Assembly: GCA_945910395.1 (NCBI GenBank)
Contig: CAMDYX010000003.1
Location: 41,399 to 105,398 of the forward strand
DNA: 64,000 nucleotides
Reading direction: 5' to 3'
Origin: an uncultured Agathobacter sp.
GTDB taxonomy: Bacteria; Bacillota; Clostridia; Lachnospirales; Lachnospiraceae
A model generated the notes under the pieces. That model had not been told where the DNA came from. It worked only from the letters and a program-made list of their open reading frames with translations, and ran no database searches. The translations under genes were made by a program, and so were the position numbers. Positions 8,921 through 17,575 of the stretch are shown here, piece after piece (position 1 is the stretch's first letter; every line of letters starts with the position of its first letter).

Positions 8921-9704
8921 TGGAATTTTCTTTTTTACACTCTCTTGCAAGGATCAGCATACGCTCCGATTCTTCACCTAAGGGCTCTCTGGTATAGTCA
9001 TCATACACAGCAACCCATTCCATCCCGGCCTCTTCGATCAGGCGCCTTATTGTGGAAAGGGAATAGCTTTTCTGGTAATGGGTTTCTGAAAACCTAAGGA
9101 AACAGGGCTCTTTTTCCTTCTGTTTTCGAATAAAAAGCGTCAGGTCATACTCATTGATCCTGCTTTCCTCATCATAATAATTTTCCCAGATAAAGCTGCT
9201 TTCCTCCCGATTCTCCGCAAATGTATTTTCCGCCAGAAGCTTCTGGTATTTAAATGGGGTATTCATGTCAAAAACAAACAGCCCGCCGGGATCTAAATAA
9301 TTATTGACCAGTCGAAATACGGTAAAAAGCTCTTCCTCATTCAGAATATAATTGAAGCTGTCGCAGCCGCTGTAAACAGCAGAAACCGTCCCGTACAGTT
9401 CAAACTCCTGCATGTCCTGAAGGAGATACAAAATATCTTTTCGCCCCTCCTTTTTCTCTTTGCTTTGTTCCTCTTCCCTGGCGATATCCAGCATTTCCAC
9501 AGAATTATCGACGCCGATCATGTCGTACCCTGCGTCTGCAAGAAGCCTTGCCATTTTTCCCGTTCCACAACCCAAATCCAGAACAATCCCATCCCGGATT
9601 CCATGCTCCCTTAAAAGTTCCACAAGGTATTTGCTCCAGCTTTCGTAGGGAACATTATCCATAAATAAATCATATACCTTCGCAAAGCTTGTATAAGCGT
9701 CCAT
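8901..9704 (-). CDS. Class I SAM-dependent methyltransferase, substrate unknown
   Basis: Motif I is clear (VLDLGCGTGK, residues 41-50), with the acidic post-I residue in MIGVDNS. Motif order is that of small-molecule methyltransferases of the UbiE/SmtA type. The substrate cannot be told from the sequence. The C-terminal residues and stop codon come from an A-type repeat end, so the tail may be recently altered. AAAGGA lies upstream of the ATG, and the gene is divergent from the membrane-protein gene at 9863. Confidence 0.88.
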   Translation of the reverse strand: MDAYTSFAKVYDLFMDNVPYESWSKYLVELLREHGIRDGIVLDLGCGTGKMARLLADAGYDMIGVDNSVEMLDIAREEEQSKEKKEGRKDILYLLQDMQEFELYGTVSAVYSGCDSFNYILNEEELFTVFRLVNNYLDPGGLFVFDMNTPFKYQKLLAENTFAENREESSFIWENYYDEESRINEYDLTLFIRKQKEKEPCFLRFSETHYQKSYSLSTIRRLIEEAGMEWVAVYDDYTREPLGEESERMLILARECKKENSISEKSS

Positions 9705-9790
9705 TTTCTACATAAAATCCTTTCATTTCTGCATAAAATATACAGGCAAAACCAAGATAATACTATCAACTTTTTATAGGAAAAGCAAGG

Positions 9791-9819
9791 TTGATTCTTC
9801 GGTTCGATTCCATTATACT
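9791..9819 (+). promoter_or_regulatory. Probable sigma-A promoter for the gene at 9863
   Basis: TTGATT, a 17-base spacer and TATACT, about 40 bases before the ATG. Confidence 0.6.
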
Positions 9820-9862
9820 AATTTTATGAACTAAGGAATTTCGAATAAGAAAGGTTCTTAAC

Positions 9863-10906
9863 ATGACAGAGAACTACGAGCATTATATTACCCGTAATAT
9901 CCGTGCCTTTTATCGCAGGCGGCTGTTTTCACCCCTTGTCTATCTTACAATTTTGTTGTTATTATGGTTCCTTTTTCCACTGGGAAACATTCTGTTTCCT
10001 GTTACCATAACCCAAAATGCCTCCTTTCGGAGCGTATATCAGTCCAACCAGCGATATGCGAAGGCAGCCTTTACGGATCTAACCTTTACCGGATATACCA
10101 GCAAAAAATATAATAATACAGACGGATACTTTTACTATGGAATCTGGAACGAGGAATGTGTGATCGTGCTTCTTTCTCCGGAGACCTGCGAGGAAGGATT
10201 ACCAACCATCGACAACATAACCATTCATGGAAAAATCGTAAAAAGCAACGACACCTACAAGGCTCTGCTGTCCAAGCTTTCCTCGGCCCTTGACTGGACT
10301 GAGAGCGGTATTATCAATCAGATGCCAGCATACTATTTCAGCGAACCTGATTACAATACCTTTACTACAATCCTTTTATTTATCGTTTATTTCGGCACTA
10401 TGCTGTATGCACTTATCTGTCTCTTTATTTATATGCTGTATATTCATGTTCCTCATCTGGCACCGGCCTGCCAGAACCTGGTGGTCTTTGGTCATCCAAA
10501 GCAGATGTTGGAAGAGGCGGAGGAAGAGCTTGCTACTTTGCCACAGCTTGCAACCGAGGATATGTTCATTACAGAGCATTATTTTATCATGACCTCACCC
10601 TACGGAAATGCAATTGTACCAATACAGGAAATTTTATGGATTTACAAGTATTCCACCCTGCACAAATTCCTTTGGTATCATTTTAGTATCTCCTATACCA
10701 TGCACATTACCGCAAAGAAGCATTTGTATATCCATTGCCCGAAAAATATCAAGTCGGATATCGATGGTATCATGGATTATCTGGCAGAAGCAAACCACGA
10801 CATCTTAGTTGGTTTTTCAGAAGAGAATCGCTTAAAGGTAGAAAAAGTACTCGGAAAACCCTTCCATATTGAAAAGCTGATTGCACTGATGCACCGCAAA
10901 ATATAA
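9863..10906 (+). CDS. Membrane protein with two hydrophobic segments, unknown function
   Basis: The 347-residue product has a helix near residues 22-47, an external-type region of about 120 residues with little charge bias, a second long hydrophobic stretch (about 170-200) and a cytoplasmic C-terminal half with alternating hydrophobic strands (MFITEHYFIMTSPYG, IVPIQEILWIYKY), possibly a small beta-rich domain. I do not recognise a named family with certainty. It has its own promoter and a strong terminator, so it is probably a single-gene unit. Confidence 0.75.
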   Translation: MTENYEHYITRNIRAFYRRRLFSPLVYLTILLLLWFLFPLGNILFPVTITQNASFRSVYQSNQRYAKAAFTDLTFTGYTSKKYNNTDGYFYYGIWNEECVIVLLSPETCEEGLPTIDNITIHGKIVKSNDTYKALLSKLSSALDWTESGIINQMPAYYFSEPDYNTFTTILLFIVYFGTMLYALICLFIYMLYIHVPHLAPACQNLVVFGHPKQMLEEAEEELATLPQLATEDMFITEHYFIMTSPYGNAIVPIQEILWIYKYSTLHKFLWYHFSISYTMHITAKKHLYIHCPKNIKSDIDGIMDYLAEANHDILVGFSEENRLKVEKVLGKPFHIEKLIALMHRKI

Positions 10907-10910
10907 AAAA

Positions 10911-10952
10911 TGACCTCCAATCCCTCGATGTTTTTCGAGCTTTTGGAGGTCA
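10911..10952. terminator. Bidirectional terminator between convergent genes
   Basis: TGACCTCCAA and TTGGAGGTCA form a ten-base stem. T-rich tracts follow on both strands, six T on the minus strand. It serves the membrane protein on the plus strand and the diguanylate cyclase on the minus strand. Confidence 0.85.
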
Positions 10953-10979
10953 ATCTCTTTTTCTGAGCCAAAAAATTCC

Positions 10980-12569
10980 TTATGTATTTTTCTTTATTGC
11001 ATCCTTATTTCGATACATTTTCCTGTCTGCCCGATCTCTGGTACTCTCAAAGGTCTCATCCCCACATTTGTGAACTGCATATCCTACTGCAATTCCAATC
11101 TTAAGTTCTTCGCTTTTCTGGTTAAACTCTTCCTCTTCCTTTCGAAGCTTATCAATATAATGCTCAACATCAATTTTTGACCCACGGTGTATAACCGCGC
11201 AGAACTCATCCCCGCCGATTCGATAGCACTTTCCAATGGTTCCGAATACCCGCTTAATCATCTGGGCAGCTTCTGTAATATAGATATCCCCCGCTTTATG
11301 TCCAAGGGAATCATTGCAGCCCTTTAAGTTATTCAGGTCAAAGGTTGCAATCAGAATATCCTCAAAATTCGTATGGCGCTCTTCCCATGCCTCAAAGGCA
11401 CTGCGGTTTAAAAGTCCGGTCATAACGTCTGTCTCTGCCATACTTTTATAATATTCGGCCTTTCGCCCCTCTTCCATCTGCCGGAACACATCCGATAAAC
11501 TCTCGCTACCAAGAACAATGATATACATCAGCATACCAACTTTTCCCAGCACATCGGTCTGCTCAAAGCCATTATAATACGCAAACATATCTGCCAAAAA
11601 AGAGGTTACCAGCGCTATCGTTGCAATCAGATTTGCCTTGACCCGATGGGTAAATCCTCGCTTTCTTATACAGTAAATCAAGGTTCCTATCATATATAGG
11701 ACGGACAGAATCATCATGCAGTGAATCCATTTTGCAGTAGTCTTAAATTCTGCAACCCTGCAGATGTGTAAAATCGGAAGGATCGCGCCGAGCGCAATGG
11801 ATAGTAGCGATAATACAGTGCTGATGAAAGCTCTTTTTATCTTGAAAAAGTGGCGCACAAACTGAATGAACGGCATGGGCATCAGAAGCAGCAGCGTATA
11901 TCCGATAGCGGAACCCACCGTCCGGTTTTGCATCATAATCATCGCAATATCCGTCTCATTCATGGACCAGAGTCCAAGAAGCACCGCAAACATACCAAAA
12001 CAGATCATTGCCGGATCTGCCTTGGAGCGTTTTCTTGAAATAATCCAGTAAAGTATCAGTGAAAAACCGACAATAATAATCAGCCCGCTCAGACTAAATG
12101 CCAGTAGGGAATCCGCTATGATGGACCGATACATTGCAATCCCATCTCCATAATAGAAAAAGCAGTTTGCATTTCTTGCTGACGGATACATACTCGTAAA
12201 GCGTACCAATAGGTCGGTGGTATTTGTTGGGAGCTCTACCATGTTAATGGTTGTTCCCGGTGATATTCCATAGATGGAAGGAATCGCTTCAAGACTGTAT
12301 ACCAGAGCACCATCCGCAAAGACAAACACCGTCTGGTGACTGCTTAGAAATCGAAGTGCCATGCCATTTTCCGATGGTTGTTCTAAGGTAAACTGGTATT
12401 CTACGGTATCCTCATCCAGTGCAAGCTCAGAATCCGGATAAAGCTCAATCTGTGCAGTCTGCTCGACATGACTCACAATCTTATTTTTTCCCACAAGTAA
12501 GCCAATGATCAAATATAACCCCAACGGGACAAGTATTGACAGATAACATATTCTTACGATCTTTTTCAA
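10980..12569 (-). CDS. Membrane diguanylate cyclase (GGDEF)
   Basis: A 529-residue protein: an N-terminal helix, an extracellular domain of about 120 residues, seven or eight helices (about 155-375), and a C-terminal GGDEF domain with an intact GGDEF motif (in YRIGGDEFCAVI). The architecture resembles 7TMR-DISM receptors. There is no RxxD inhibitory site at the usual position before the GGDEF, so product inhibition through that site is not expected. The start is TTG with AGGAGG seven bases upstream; the ATG four bases before it is out of frame. Predicted role: making c-di-GMP in response to an external cue. Confidence 0.9.
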   Translation of the reverse strand: MKKIVRICYLSILVPLGLYLIIGLLVGKNKIVSHVEQTAQIELYPDSELALDEDTVEYQFTLEQPSENGMALRFLSSHQTVFVFADGALVYSLEAIPSIYGISPGTTINMVELPTNTTDLLVRFTSMYPSARNANCFFYYGDGIAMYRSIIADSLLAFSLSGLIIIVGFSLILYWIISRKRSKADPAMICFGMFAVLLGLWSMNETDIAMIMMQNRTVGSAIGYTLLLLMPMPFIQFVRHFFKIKRAFISTVLSLLSIALGAILPILHICRVAEFKTTAKWIHCMMILSVLYMIGTLIYCIRKRGFTHRVKANLIATIALVTSFLADMFAYYNGFEQTDVLGKVGMLMYIIVLGSESLSDVFRQMEEGRKAEYYKSMAETDVMTGLLNRSAFEAWEERHTNFEDILIATFDLNNLKGCNDSLGHKAGDIYITEAAQMIKRVFGTIGKCYRIGGDEFCAVIHRGSKIDVEHYIDKLRKEEEEFNQKSEELKIGIAVGYAVHKCGDETFESTRDRADRKMYRNKDAIKKNT

Positions 12570-12599
12570 GCATTGACCTCCTTCTTCTATCCTGATAGT

Positions 12600-13298
12600 T
12601 TAAAAGCCAAATATCCCCTTTGCAGCACAAAAAATAATTGGCACCAATAACGCCGGTAATAAATTAAGCGTCTGACAATTTTTAATCTTCAAAATGTTAA
12701 TTCCAGAAGCTGCAATCAGAATCCCTCCTACAATGGATAATTCTGTAATCAGATCCGAAAGGGCATCTCCTGTAAAAAATGCCGTACATACATATTTTGC
12801 CAGCAGGTAAAAGGTTCCCTGCCACAAAAAAAGCACCGGTGCTGCAAGAATCATACCGATTCCATAAGTAGATGCTAACACCATGGAGGTCACAAGGTCA
12901 AGAGTTGCATTTGTAAAAAGATACGTATGATCTCCATACAATGCACTCATAACCGGTCCAAGTATGGAAAGCGTTCCAATACAATATAATAGGATTCCGG
13001 TTGCAAGGCCTTCCCCCAGGTTTCCATTGGAATACTTCGCCACCAGCTTTTGAAATCTGCCGTCAATATCCAACATCGTTCCAACAAGTCCTCCAATGGC
13101 AAGACTTACAATAAACAGAACCGGATAGCTGCTGTTTGGCATGTGACTGACTACCGCATTGATTCCAAGCGCCGTGGCAGCAAGTCCCATGGCTGTAAAA
13201 AGCACATTCTGGTACTTTTCTTTGATTCCTTTTTTCACGATGCTGCCAACAATACTTCCGATACAGATCGTGCAGACATTTACAATTGTTCCTATCAA
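12600..13298 (-). CDS. DUF554 family membrane protein (YdfK/YqgA-like)
   Basis: A 232-residue protein with about seven helices and the conserved start (IGTIVNVCTICIGSIVGS) and GLAATALGIN segments of DUF554. The function of the family is not established; a transport role is often assumed. The start is TTG, with AGGAG six bases upstream. The gene lies just upstream of the diguanylate cyclase on the same strand with a 30-base gap. Confidence 0.88.
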   Translation of the reverse strand: MIGTIVNVCTICIGSIVGSIVKKGIKEKYQNVLFTAMGLAATALGINAVVSHMPNSSYPVLFIVSLAIGGLVGTMLDIDGRFQKLVAKYSNGNLGEGLATGILLYCIGTLSILGPVMSALYGDHTYLFTNATLDLVTSMVLASTYGIGMILAAPVLFLWQGTFYLLAKYVCTAFFTGDALSDLITELSIVGGILIAASGINILKIKNCQTLNLLPALLVPIIFCAAKGIFGF

Positions 13299-13327
13299 TT
13301 TTTTCTCCTACCTGTATAGCTTTTATT

Positions 13328-13500
13328 CCATTTCGAAATTGTGCTCCTGAATGAATTTTGCTATTTGAATCAGAACCCACCTGCGTTTGTAAAAAGCGTA
13401 ACGGTACTAAATTCGCAATACATTGCTCATTAAGTGCCGACGCTTTTTAAACGTTCTGATTCAAATAGCAAAATTCATTCAAGAACACAATTCCGAAAAG
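13328..13500. repeat. A-type palindromic repeat A4 (inverted core)
   Basis: A full-length A copy with the core in the opposite direction to A2 and A3 (GTAAAAAGCGTAACGGTACT...AGTGCCGACGCTTTTT). Arms are TTTCGAAATTGTGCTCCTGA and the inverse ending CACAATTCCGAAA. It sits between the MraY-like and DUF554 genes. Confidence 0.87.
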
Positions 13501-13516
13501 GGATTCACTTTTTTCT

Positions 13517-14479
13517 CTAAATCATCACCATATACACCGTTGCCAGGGAAATCACAATCTGTATAATTGCAAATCGAAATACCACCTGGGCATTGGACCA
13601 GTCGAGACGTTTTCTGGCATGATCATGAAGGGGTGTTGTCACGTTCTTTAAAATATGTATTTTAAAGAAACGAAGCAATGCAACCTTAATGAGACCCAGA
13701 CCACCATCTAAAATAAATACTGCTGCAATCGGAAGGAAAAGGAACGGGCATCCTGACTTTAGTGCAACAATCGCCAGAAAAATCCCCTGGGCCCGAGACC
13801 CTGCATCTCCCATCAAAAGCTTGCTGGGCGTCGCATTGTACCACAGATATCCAAGCTCGCATACTGCAAAAAGTAAAATACAGAAATGAAAGGTATCCTC
13901 TACCCCAAGCATATTATCAATCAGAAAGAAGGTCATGATGGAAATCACCGTAAGGGTTCCTGACAAGCCGTCCACGCCATCCGTACAGTTCACAACATTG
14001 ATGGAGGCCCACACTAAAATAACCACTAATACAGCAAACAGAACCGGTGGGAACTCAACACTTTTCCCAACAACTGCAAAATTTACCGTAGTTCCGTTAA
14101 AATGCATATAGGCCAGGGCAACTACGATTGCCACTACCAGATCAAGAAATCCCTTCAGATACTCTCCCCAGGGCTTTTCTGCGGCATCATCAAAGAAACC
14201 GGTAAACATTTCCACCACAATCAGAATCAGATAAATGATGATTTCTTTGTTGATTTCTGCAAACAAAAGAGTAGAACAGGCAAAAACTAAAACAAATATA
14301 ATTCCGGCGCCTCTCGGTTTTCCGGCAGAAAGCTTCCCTTCTACTGCAAACTGGCGTCCCATATCCTTCGGTAAAAAGCGGTTCAGCTTTGCGATTGCAA
14401 GACAGGTTGCTCCAAACGCAAACAAAATTCCAATAAACGCAATGACGGAAAAATCATATGCTCCGATGTAATTAACCAT
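13517..14479 (-). CDS. MraY/WecA-family phospho-sugar transferase
   Basis: A 320-residue polytopic protein of the polyprenyl-phosphate sugar-1-phosphate transferase family. The conserved NVVNCTDGVDGL and LLMGDAGSRAQG segments hold the metal-binding Asp residues. The late histidine-rich loop reads TPLHDHARKRLDW, whereas MraY usually has PIHHHFE. AAGGAGG fixes the start at 14479, ten codons inside the longest frame. It stands outside any cell-wall cluster, so it may be a second MraY or a relative that starts another surface polymer. Confidence 0.85.
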   Translation of the reverse strand: MVNYIGAYDFSVIAFIGILFAFGATCLAIAKLNRFLPKDMGRQFAVEGKLSAGKPRGAGIIFVLVFACSTLLFAEINKEIIIYLILIVVEMFTGFFDDAAEKPWGEYLKGFLDLVVAIVVALAYMHFNGTTVNFAVVGKSVEFPPVLFAVLVVILVWASINVVNCTDGVDGLSGTLTVISIMTFFLIDNMLGVEDTFHFCILLFAVCELGYLWYNATPSKLLMGDAGSRAQGIFLAIVALKSGCPFLFLPIAAVFILDGGLGLIKVALLRFFKIHILKNVTTPLHDHARKRLDWSNAQVVFRFAIIQIVISLATVYMVMI

Positions 14480-14555
14480 ACTCTCTCCTCCTTCGGAACT
14501 GTTAAACACATACCAAATAATTATATAAGGCGGAAGAAAAAAAGTAAAGTTCTAC

Positions 14556-14583
14556 TTGCATTTTAAAAAGAATGTGTTATTAT
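14556..14583 (+). promoter_or_regulatory. Probable sigma-A promoter of the aldolase gene
   Basis: TTGCAT, a 16-base spacer and TATTAT, 45 bases before the ATG. Confidence 0.55.
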
Positions 14584-14627
14584 GTACTCACATGCTTTAA
14601 AGTGTTAAAGTACAGGAGGAAGAAAAA

Positions 14628-15599
14628 ATGGCTCAAAAAGGCGATTTGATGACAGTCCGTTCCGACATCCGTGTGTTGGATGCAACAATCCGCGATGGTG
14701 GACTTGTCAACAATTTTATGTTTTCAGATGAATTTATTAACGCATTATACCGCGCAAATGTTAAGGCGGGCGTTGACTATATGGAGTTTGGATATAAGGC
14801 TTCCAAGGAATTATTTGATGTGAACAAATTCGGAAAATGGAAGTTCTGTGATGAGGAGGATATCCGCGCCATTGTCGGCGACAACAATTCGGATATGAAA
14901 ATTTCTGTCATGGCAGATGTCGGAAGATGTGACTTTAAAACAGATTTCACAGATAAAAAGGATAGTGTCATCGACATGGTCCGAGTTGCATGCTATGTAC
15001 ATCAGATGCCTGCAGCCATCGAGATGATTGAAGAATTCAAGGACAAGGGCTACGAAGTCACCTGCAACATCATGGCGATCTCCAATGCAAAAGAATCCGA
15101 TCTGGATCAGGCCCTTGAAATGGTGGGAAAGAGCAATGCAGATGGTATCTACATTGTTGACAGCTACGGTTCTCTTTTCCCGGAGCAGATTCGCGCCATT
15201 GCCGACAAATATACGGAAGTCGGAGAAAAATACGGAAAGTACATTGGTATTCATGCCCATAACAATCAGCAGCTTGCTTTCGCAAATACCATCGAAGCAA
15301 CCGCAAGAGGAGTCAGCCTTCTCGATGCAACCATGATGTCCATGGGCCGTGGTGCAGGAAACTGTGCAATGGAGCTTCTCTTAAGCTTTCTGAAGAACCC
15401 GAAATACAACATCTATCCGGTATTAAAATTCCTTCAGGATTACATGATTCCGCTAAAGGAAAGCGGCATTGTCTGGGGATACGATATTCCGTATCTTCTC
15501 ACCGGACATCTGAACCAGCATCCATCCGCTGCAATCGATGCCACCAAGGCAGGAAGAACCGATTACACTGAGTTCTATACGGATCTGCTGGAGAAATAA
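14628..15599 (+). CDS. DRE-TIM metallolyase-type aldolase (HMGL-like)
   Basis: This 323-residue protein belongs to the HMG-CoA lyase/homocitrate synthase superfamily. Residues seen are the RDG metal and catalytic motif near the N-terminus (LDATIRDGGLV), the barrel strand DGIYIVDSYGSLFP and the metal-binding IHAHNNQQLA. It resembles 4-hydroxy-2-oxovalerate aldolase-like proteins and lacks the regulatory domain of 2-isopropylmalate synthase. The substrate is not clear. AGGAGG precedes the ATG. The gene is divergent from the MraY-like gene. Confidence 0.88.
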   Translation: MAQKGDLMTVRSDIRVLDATIRDGGLVNNFMFSDEFINALYRANVKAGVDYMEFGYKASKELFDVNKFGKWKFCDEEDIRAIVGDNNSDMKISVMADVGRCDFKTDFTDKKDSVIDMVRVACYVHQMPAAIEMIEEFKDKGYEVTCNIMAISNAKESDLDQALEMVGKSNADGIYIVDSYGSLFPEQIRAIADKYTEVGEKYGKYIGIHAHNNQQLAFANTIEATARGVSLLDATMMSMGRGAGNCAMELLLSFLKNPKYNIYPVLKFLQDYMIPLKESGIVWGYDIPYLLTGHLNQHPSAAIDATKAGRTDYTEFYTDLLEK

Positions 15600-15611
15600 A
15601 TGTAAAACTCT

Positions 15612-16106
15612 CTTTTTACAATTGTGTGCCTGAATGAAAGTAAAAAGAGAGAGAAAATAAACATTCGGGATGAAATTCCGTAAGTGAATTTTACTATTCG
15701 AATCAGAACGTTTAAAAAGCGTAACGGTACTGCGAATTTAGTACCGTTACGCTTTTTATAAGCGAAAGTATTTTCTGATTCATGCTTGAATGGTAAATTG
15801 TATCATTTCACCGGTTGATTTTCTTCCAGTACCTAAAATCTATGAAAAAAGTGGCATTTTTAGCGTTTTTTATGGTCGATTGTATGTTTTCGCCGGATCA
15901 ATTTTAGTCTATACCTAAGAAATTGTAAATATTAGGTATACCGCGAAGTCCACTCCTCAAAATAATACAATTCCCAGGAAAAATCCGCAATTTGTAGCTG
16001 TTTTTCAAGGATTTTAGGTATACGACAGTTCTAGCATCTCAAATCTTGCCAAATTCCACAATTCTGAATCGAATATGCAAATTCATTTAGGCGAATCATC
16101 CCGAAT
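15612..16106. repeat. Composite A5/B3 repeat block
   Basis: This 500-base gap between convergent genes holds a nested structure. A short A end lies near 15616-15637, followed by an A-like unit from about 15663 with a perfect core stem (AAAAAGCGTAACGGTACT / AGTACCGTTACGCTTTTT). At about 15777 the sequence changes to B (CATGCTTGAATGGTAAATTG), which runs to about 16072. It then returns to an A arm (ATGCAAATTCATTTAGGCG) that pairs with the arm at 15663. B therefore appears to sit inside A. No gene is seen. Confidence 0.85.
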
Positions 16107-16111
16107 TTTTT

Positions 16112-17515
16112 TTATTCTTTTCCGTTCCAGCAATAGGTGCAGAGCTTATCCGGATCGATTCCCACGGACTCAAGCATATCGTCTAACCGGTGGAAACGAA
16201 GGGAGGTAAAGTTTAACTTTTTACAGATTCCATCCACCATGTTCTGGTATTTCTCGGAATCCGGATTTGCATACTCCTCTAAGATCTCAGGAGTAACCTC
16301 TCCCTCCTCCAGCTCTTCGATCACTCTTCTTCCGATCAGTTCCATCTCTGAATTGGATCTTGAGAAATTCAAATATTTACATCCATATAGAAGCGGTGGA
16401 CAGGCAGGACGGATGTGTACCTCCTTTGCTCCGCTTTCATACAAAAATTCTGTTGTTTCACGAAGCTGTGTTCCACGGACGATGGAATCATCTATGAGAA
16501 GAAGCCTCTTATCCTTGATTAGATCATGTACCGGCAGCAGCTTCATATGGGCAATCAGATCTCGTTTTGTCTGAATGGTGGGCATAAAAGAACGGGGCCA
16601 GGTCGGTGTATATTTGATAAATGGTCTGGAGAATGGAATACCGCTCTCGTTTGCATATCCCATGGCATGGGCTGTTCCGGAATCCGGAACTCCTGCAACC
16701 ACGTCAACCTCCACATTATCCCTGCGGGCAAGAAGCTTTCCGCAGTTATATCTCATCTGTTCTACATTTACACCTTCGTAGGTAGCAGCTGGATAGCCAT
16801 AATATACCCAGAGGAAGGTACAGATCTTCATCTTATCCCCGGGTGCCACCAGAGTTTTTACATGATCTGCATCAAATACTACAATTTCTCCCGGTCCAAG
16901 CTCACGATCCGGTGTATAGCCAAGATTTAAGAAAGAAAAGCTCTCAAATACCGCACACCTTGCATCCTCCTTCTTTCCAAGGACCACCGGTGTACGTCCC
17001 AGCTTATCCCGGGCTGCATAAATTCCCTTTGGAGTAAGAATTAACATGGAAAGGGAACCATCAATGGTATCCAGTGCGTACTGAATACCTTCGATAAAAT
17101 TATCCTTCTGGTTAATGAGTGCAGCCACAAGCTCTGTCGCATTGATCTCCCCGTTGCTCATCTCGAAGAAATGGGTCTTGCCCTCTAAAATTTTTTCTAC
17201 GATCTCATTCGCGTTATTAATTTTACTAACGGTTGTAATTGCAAAAGTTCCATGATGGGAACGGACTAAGATTGGCTGTGCCTCGAAATCCGAAATCGAG
17301 CCTATTCCCATGGTTCCGTTTAGCTTATCAAGTTCATGATCAAATTTCGTCCGAAATGGCGTTCCCTCGATGTTATGAATCGCTTTCGAAAAGCCATCCT
17401 CGCCATATACTGCCATTCCGGCACGTCGTGTTCCAAGGTGTGAATGGTAATCTGTTCCAAAGAACAAATCAAAAATACAGTTCTCTTTTGCAGCTACGCC
17501 AAAAAATCCACCCAT
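16112..17515 (-). CDS. Amidophosphoribosyltransferase-like protein without the N-terminal catalytic Cys
   Basis: The product (467 aa) matches PurF in length and plan. The PRPP-binding loop is intact (LLLIDDSIVRGTQ, 338-350), and four cysteines (232, 379, 459, 462) match the spacing of the Fe-S ligands in the Bacillus-type enzyme. The N-terminus reads MGGFFGVAAKENC where PurF has Cys-Gly-Val-Phe-Gly, so the glutaminase nucleophile is replaced by Gly. Other glutaminase landmarks are also degenerate (SKINNAN where PurF has HNGNLTN). AGGAGG fixes the start. It may use ammonia or a partner, or be regulatory. A canonical PurF may be elsewhere. Confidence 0.88.
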   Translation of the reverse strand: MGGFFGVAAKENCIFDLFFGTDYHSHLGTRRAGMAVYGEDGFSKAIHNIEGTPFRTKFDHELDKLNGTMGIGSISDFEAQPILVRSHHGTFAITTVSKINNANEIVEKILEGKTHFFEMSNGEINATELVAALINQKDNFIEGIQYALDTIDGSLSMLILTPKGIYAARDKLGRTPVVLGKKEDARCAVFESFSFLNLGYTPDRELGPGEIVVFDADHVKTLVAPGDKMKICTFLWVYYGYPAATYEGVNVEQMRYNCGKLLARRDNVEVDVVAGVPDSGTAHAMGYANESGIPFSRPFIKYTPTWPRSFMPTIQTKRDLIAHMKLLPVHDLIKDKRLLLIDDSIVRGTQLRETTEFLYESGAKEVHIRPACPPLLYGCKYLNFSRSNSEMELIGRRVIEELEEGEVTPEILEEYANPDSEKYQNMVDGICKKLNFTSLRFHRLDDMLESVGIDPDKLCTYCWNGKE

Positions 17516-17575
17516 GCTGTAATCCTCCTAGTTGATGTAGTTTATTCCAAAAATAGACTATGGTAGTATAGCATA

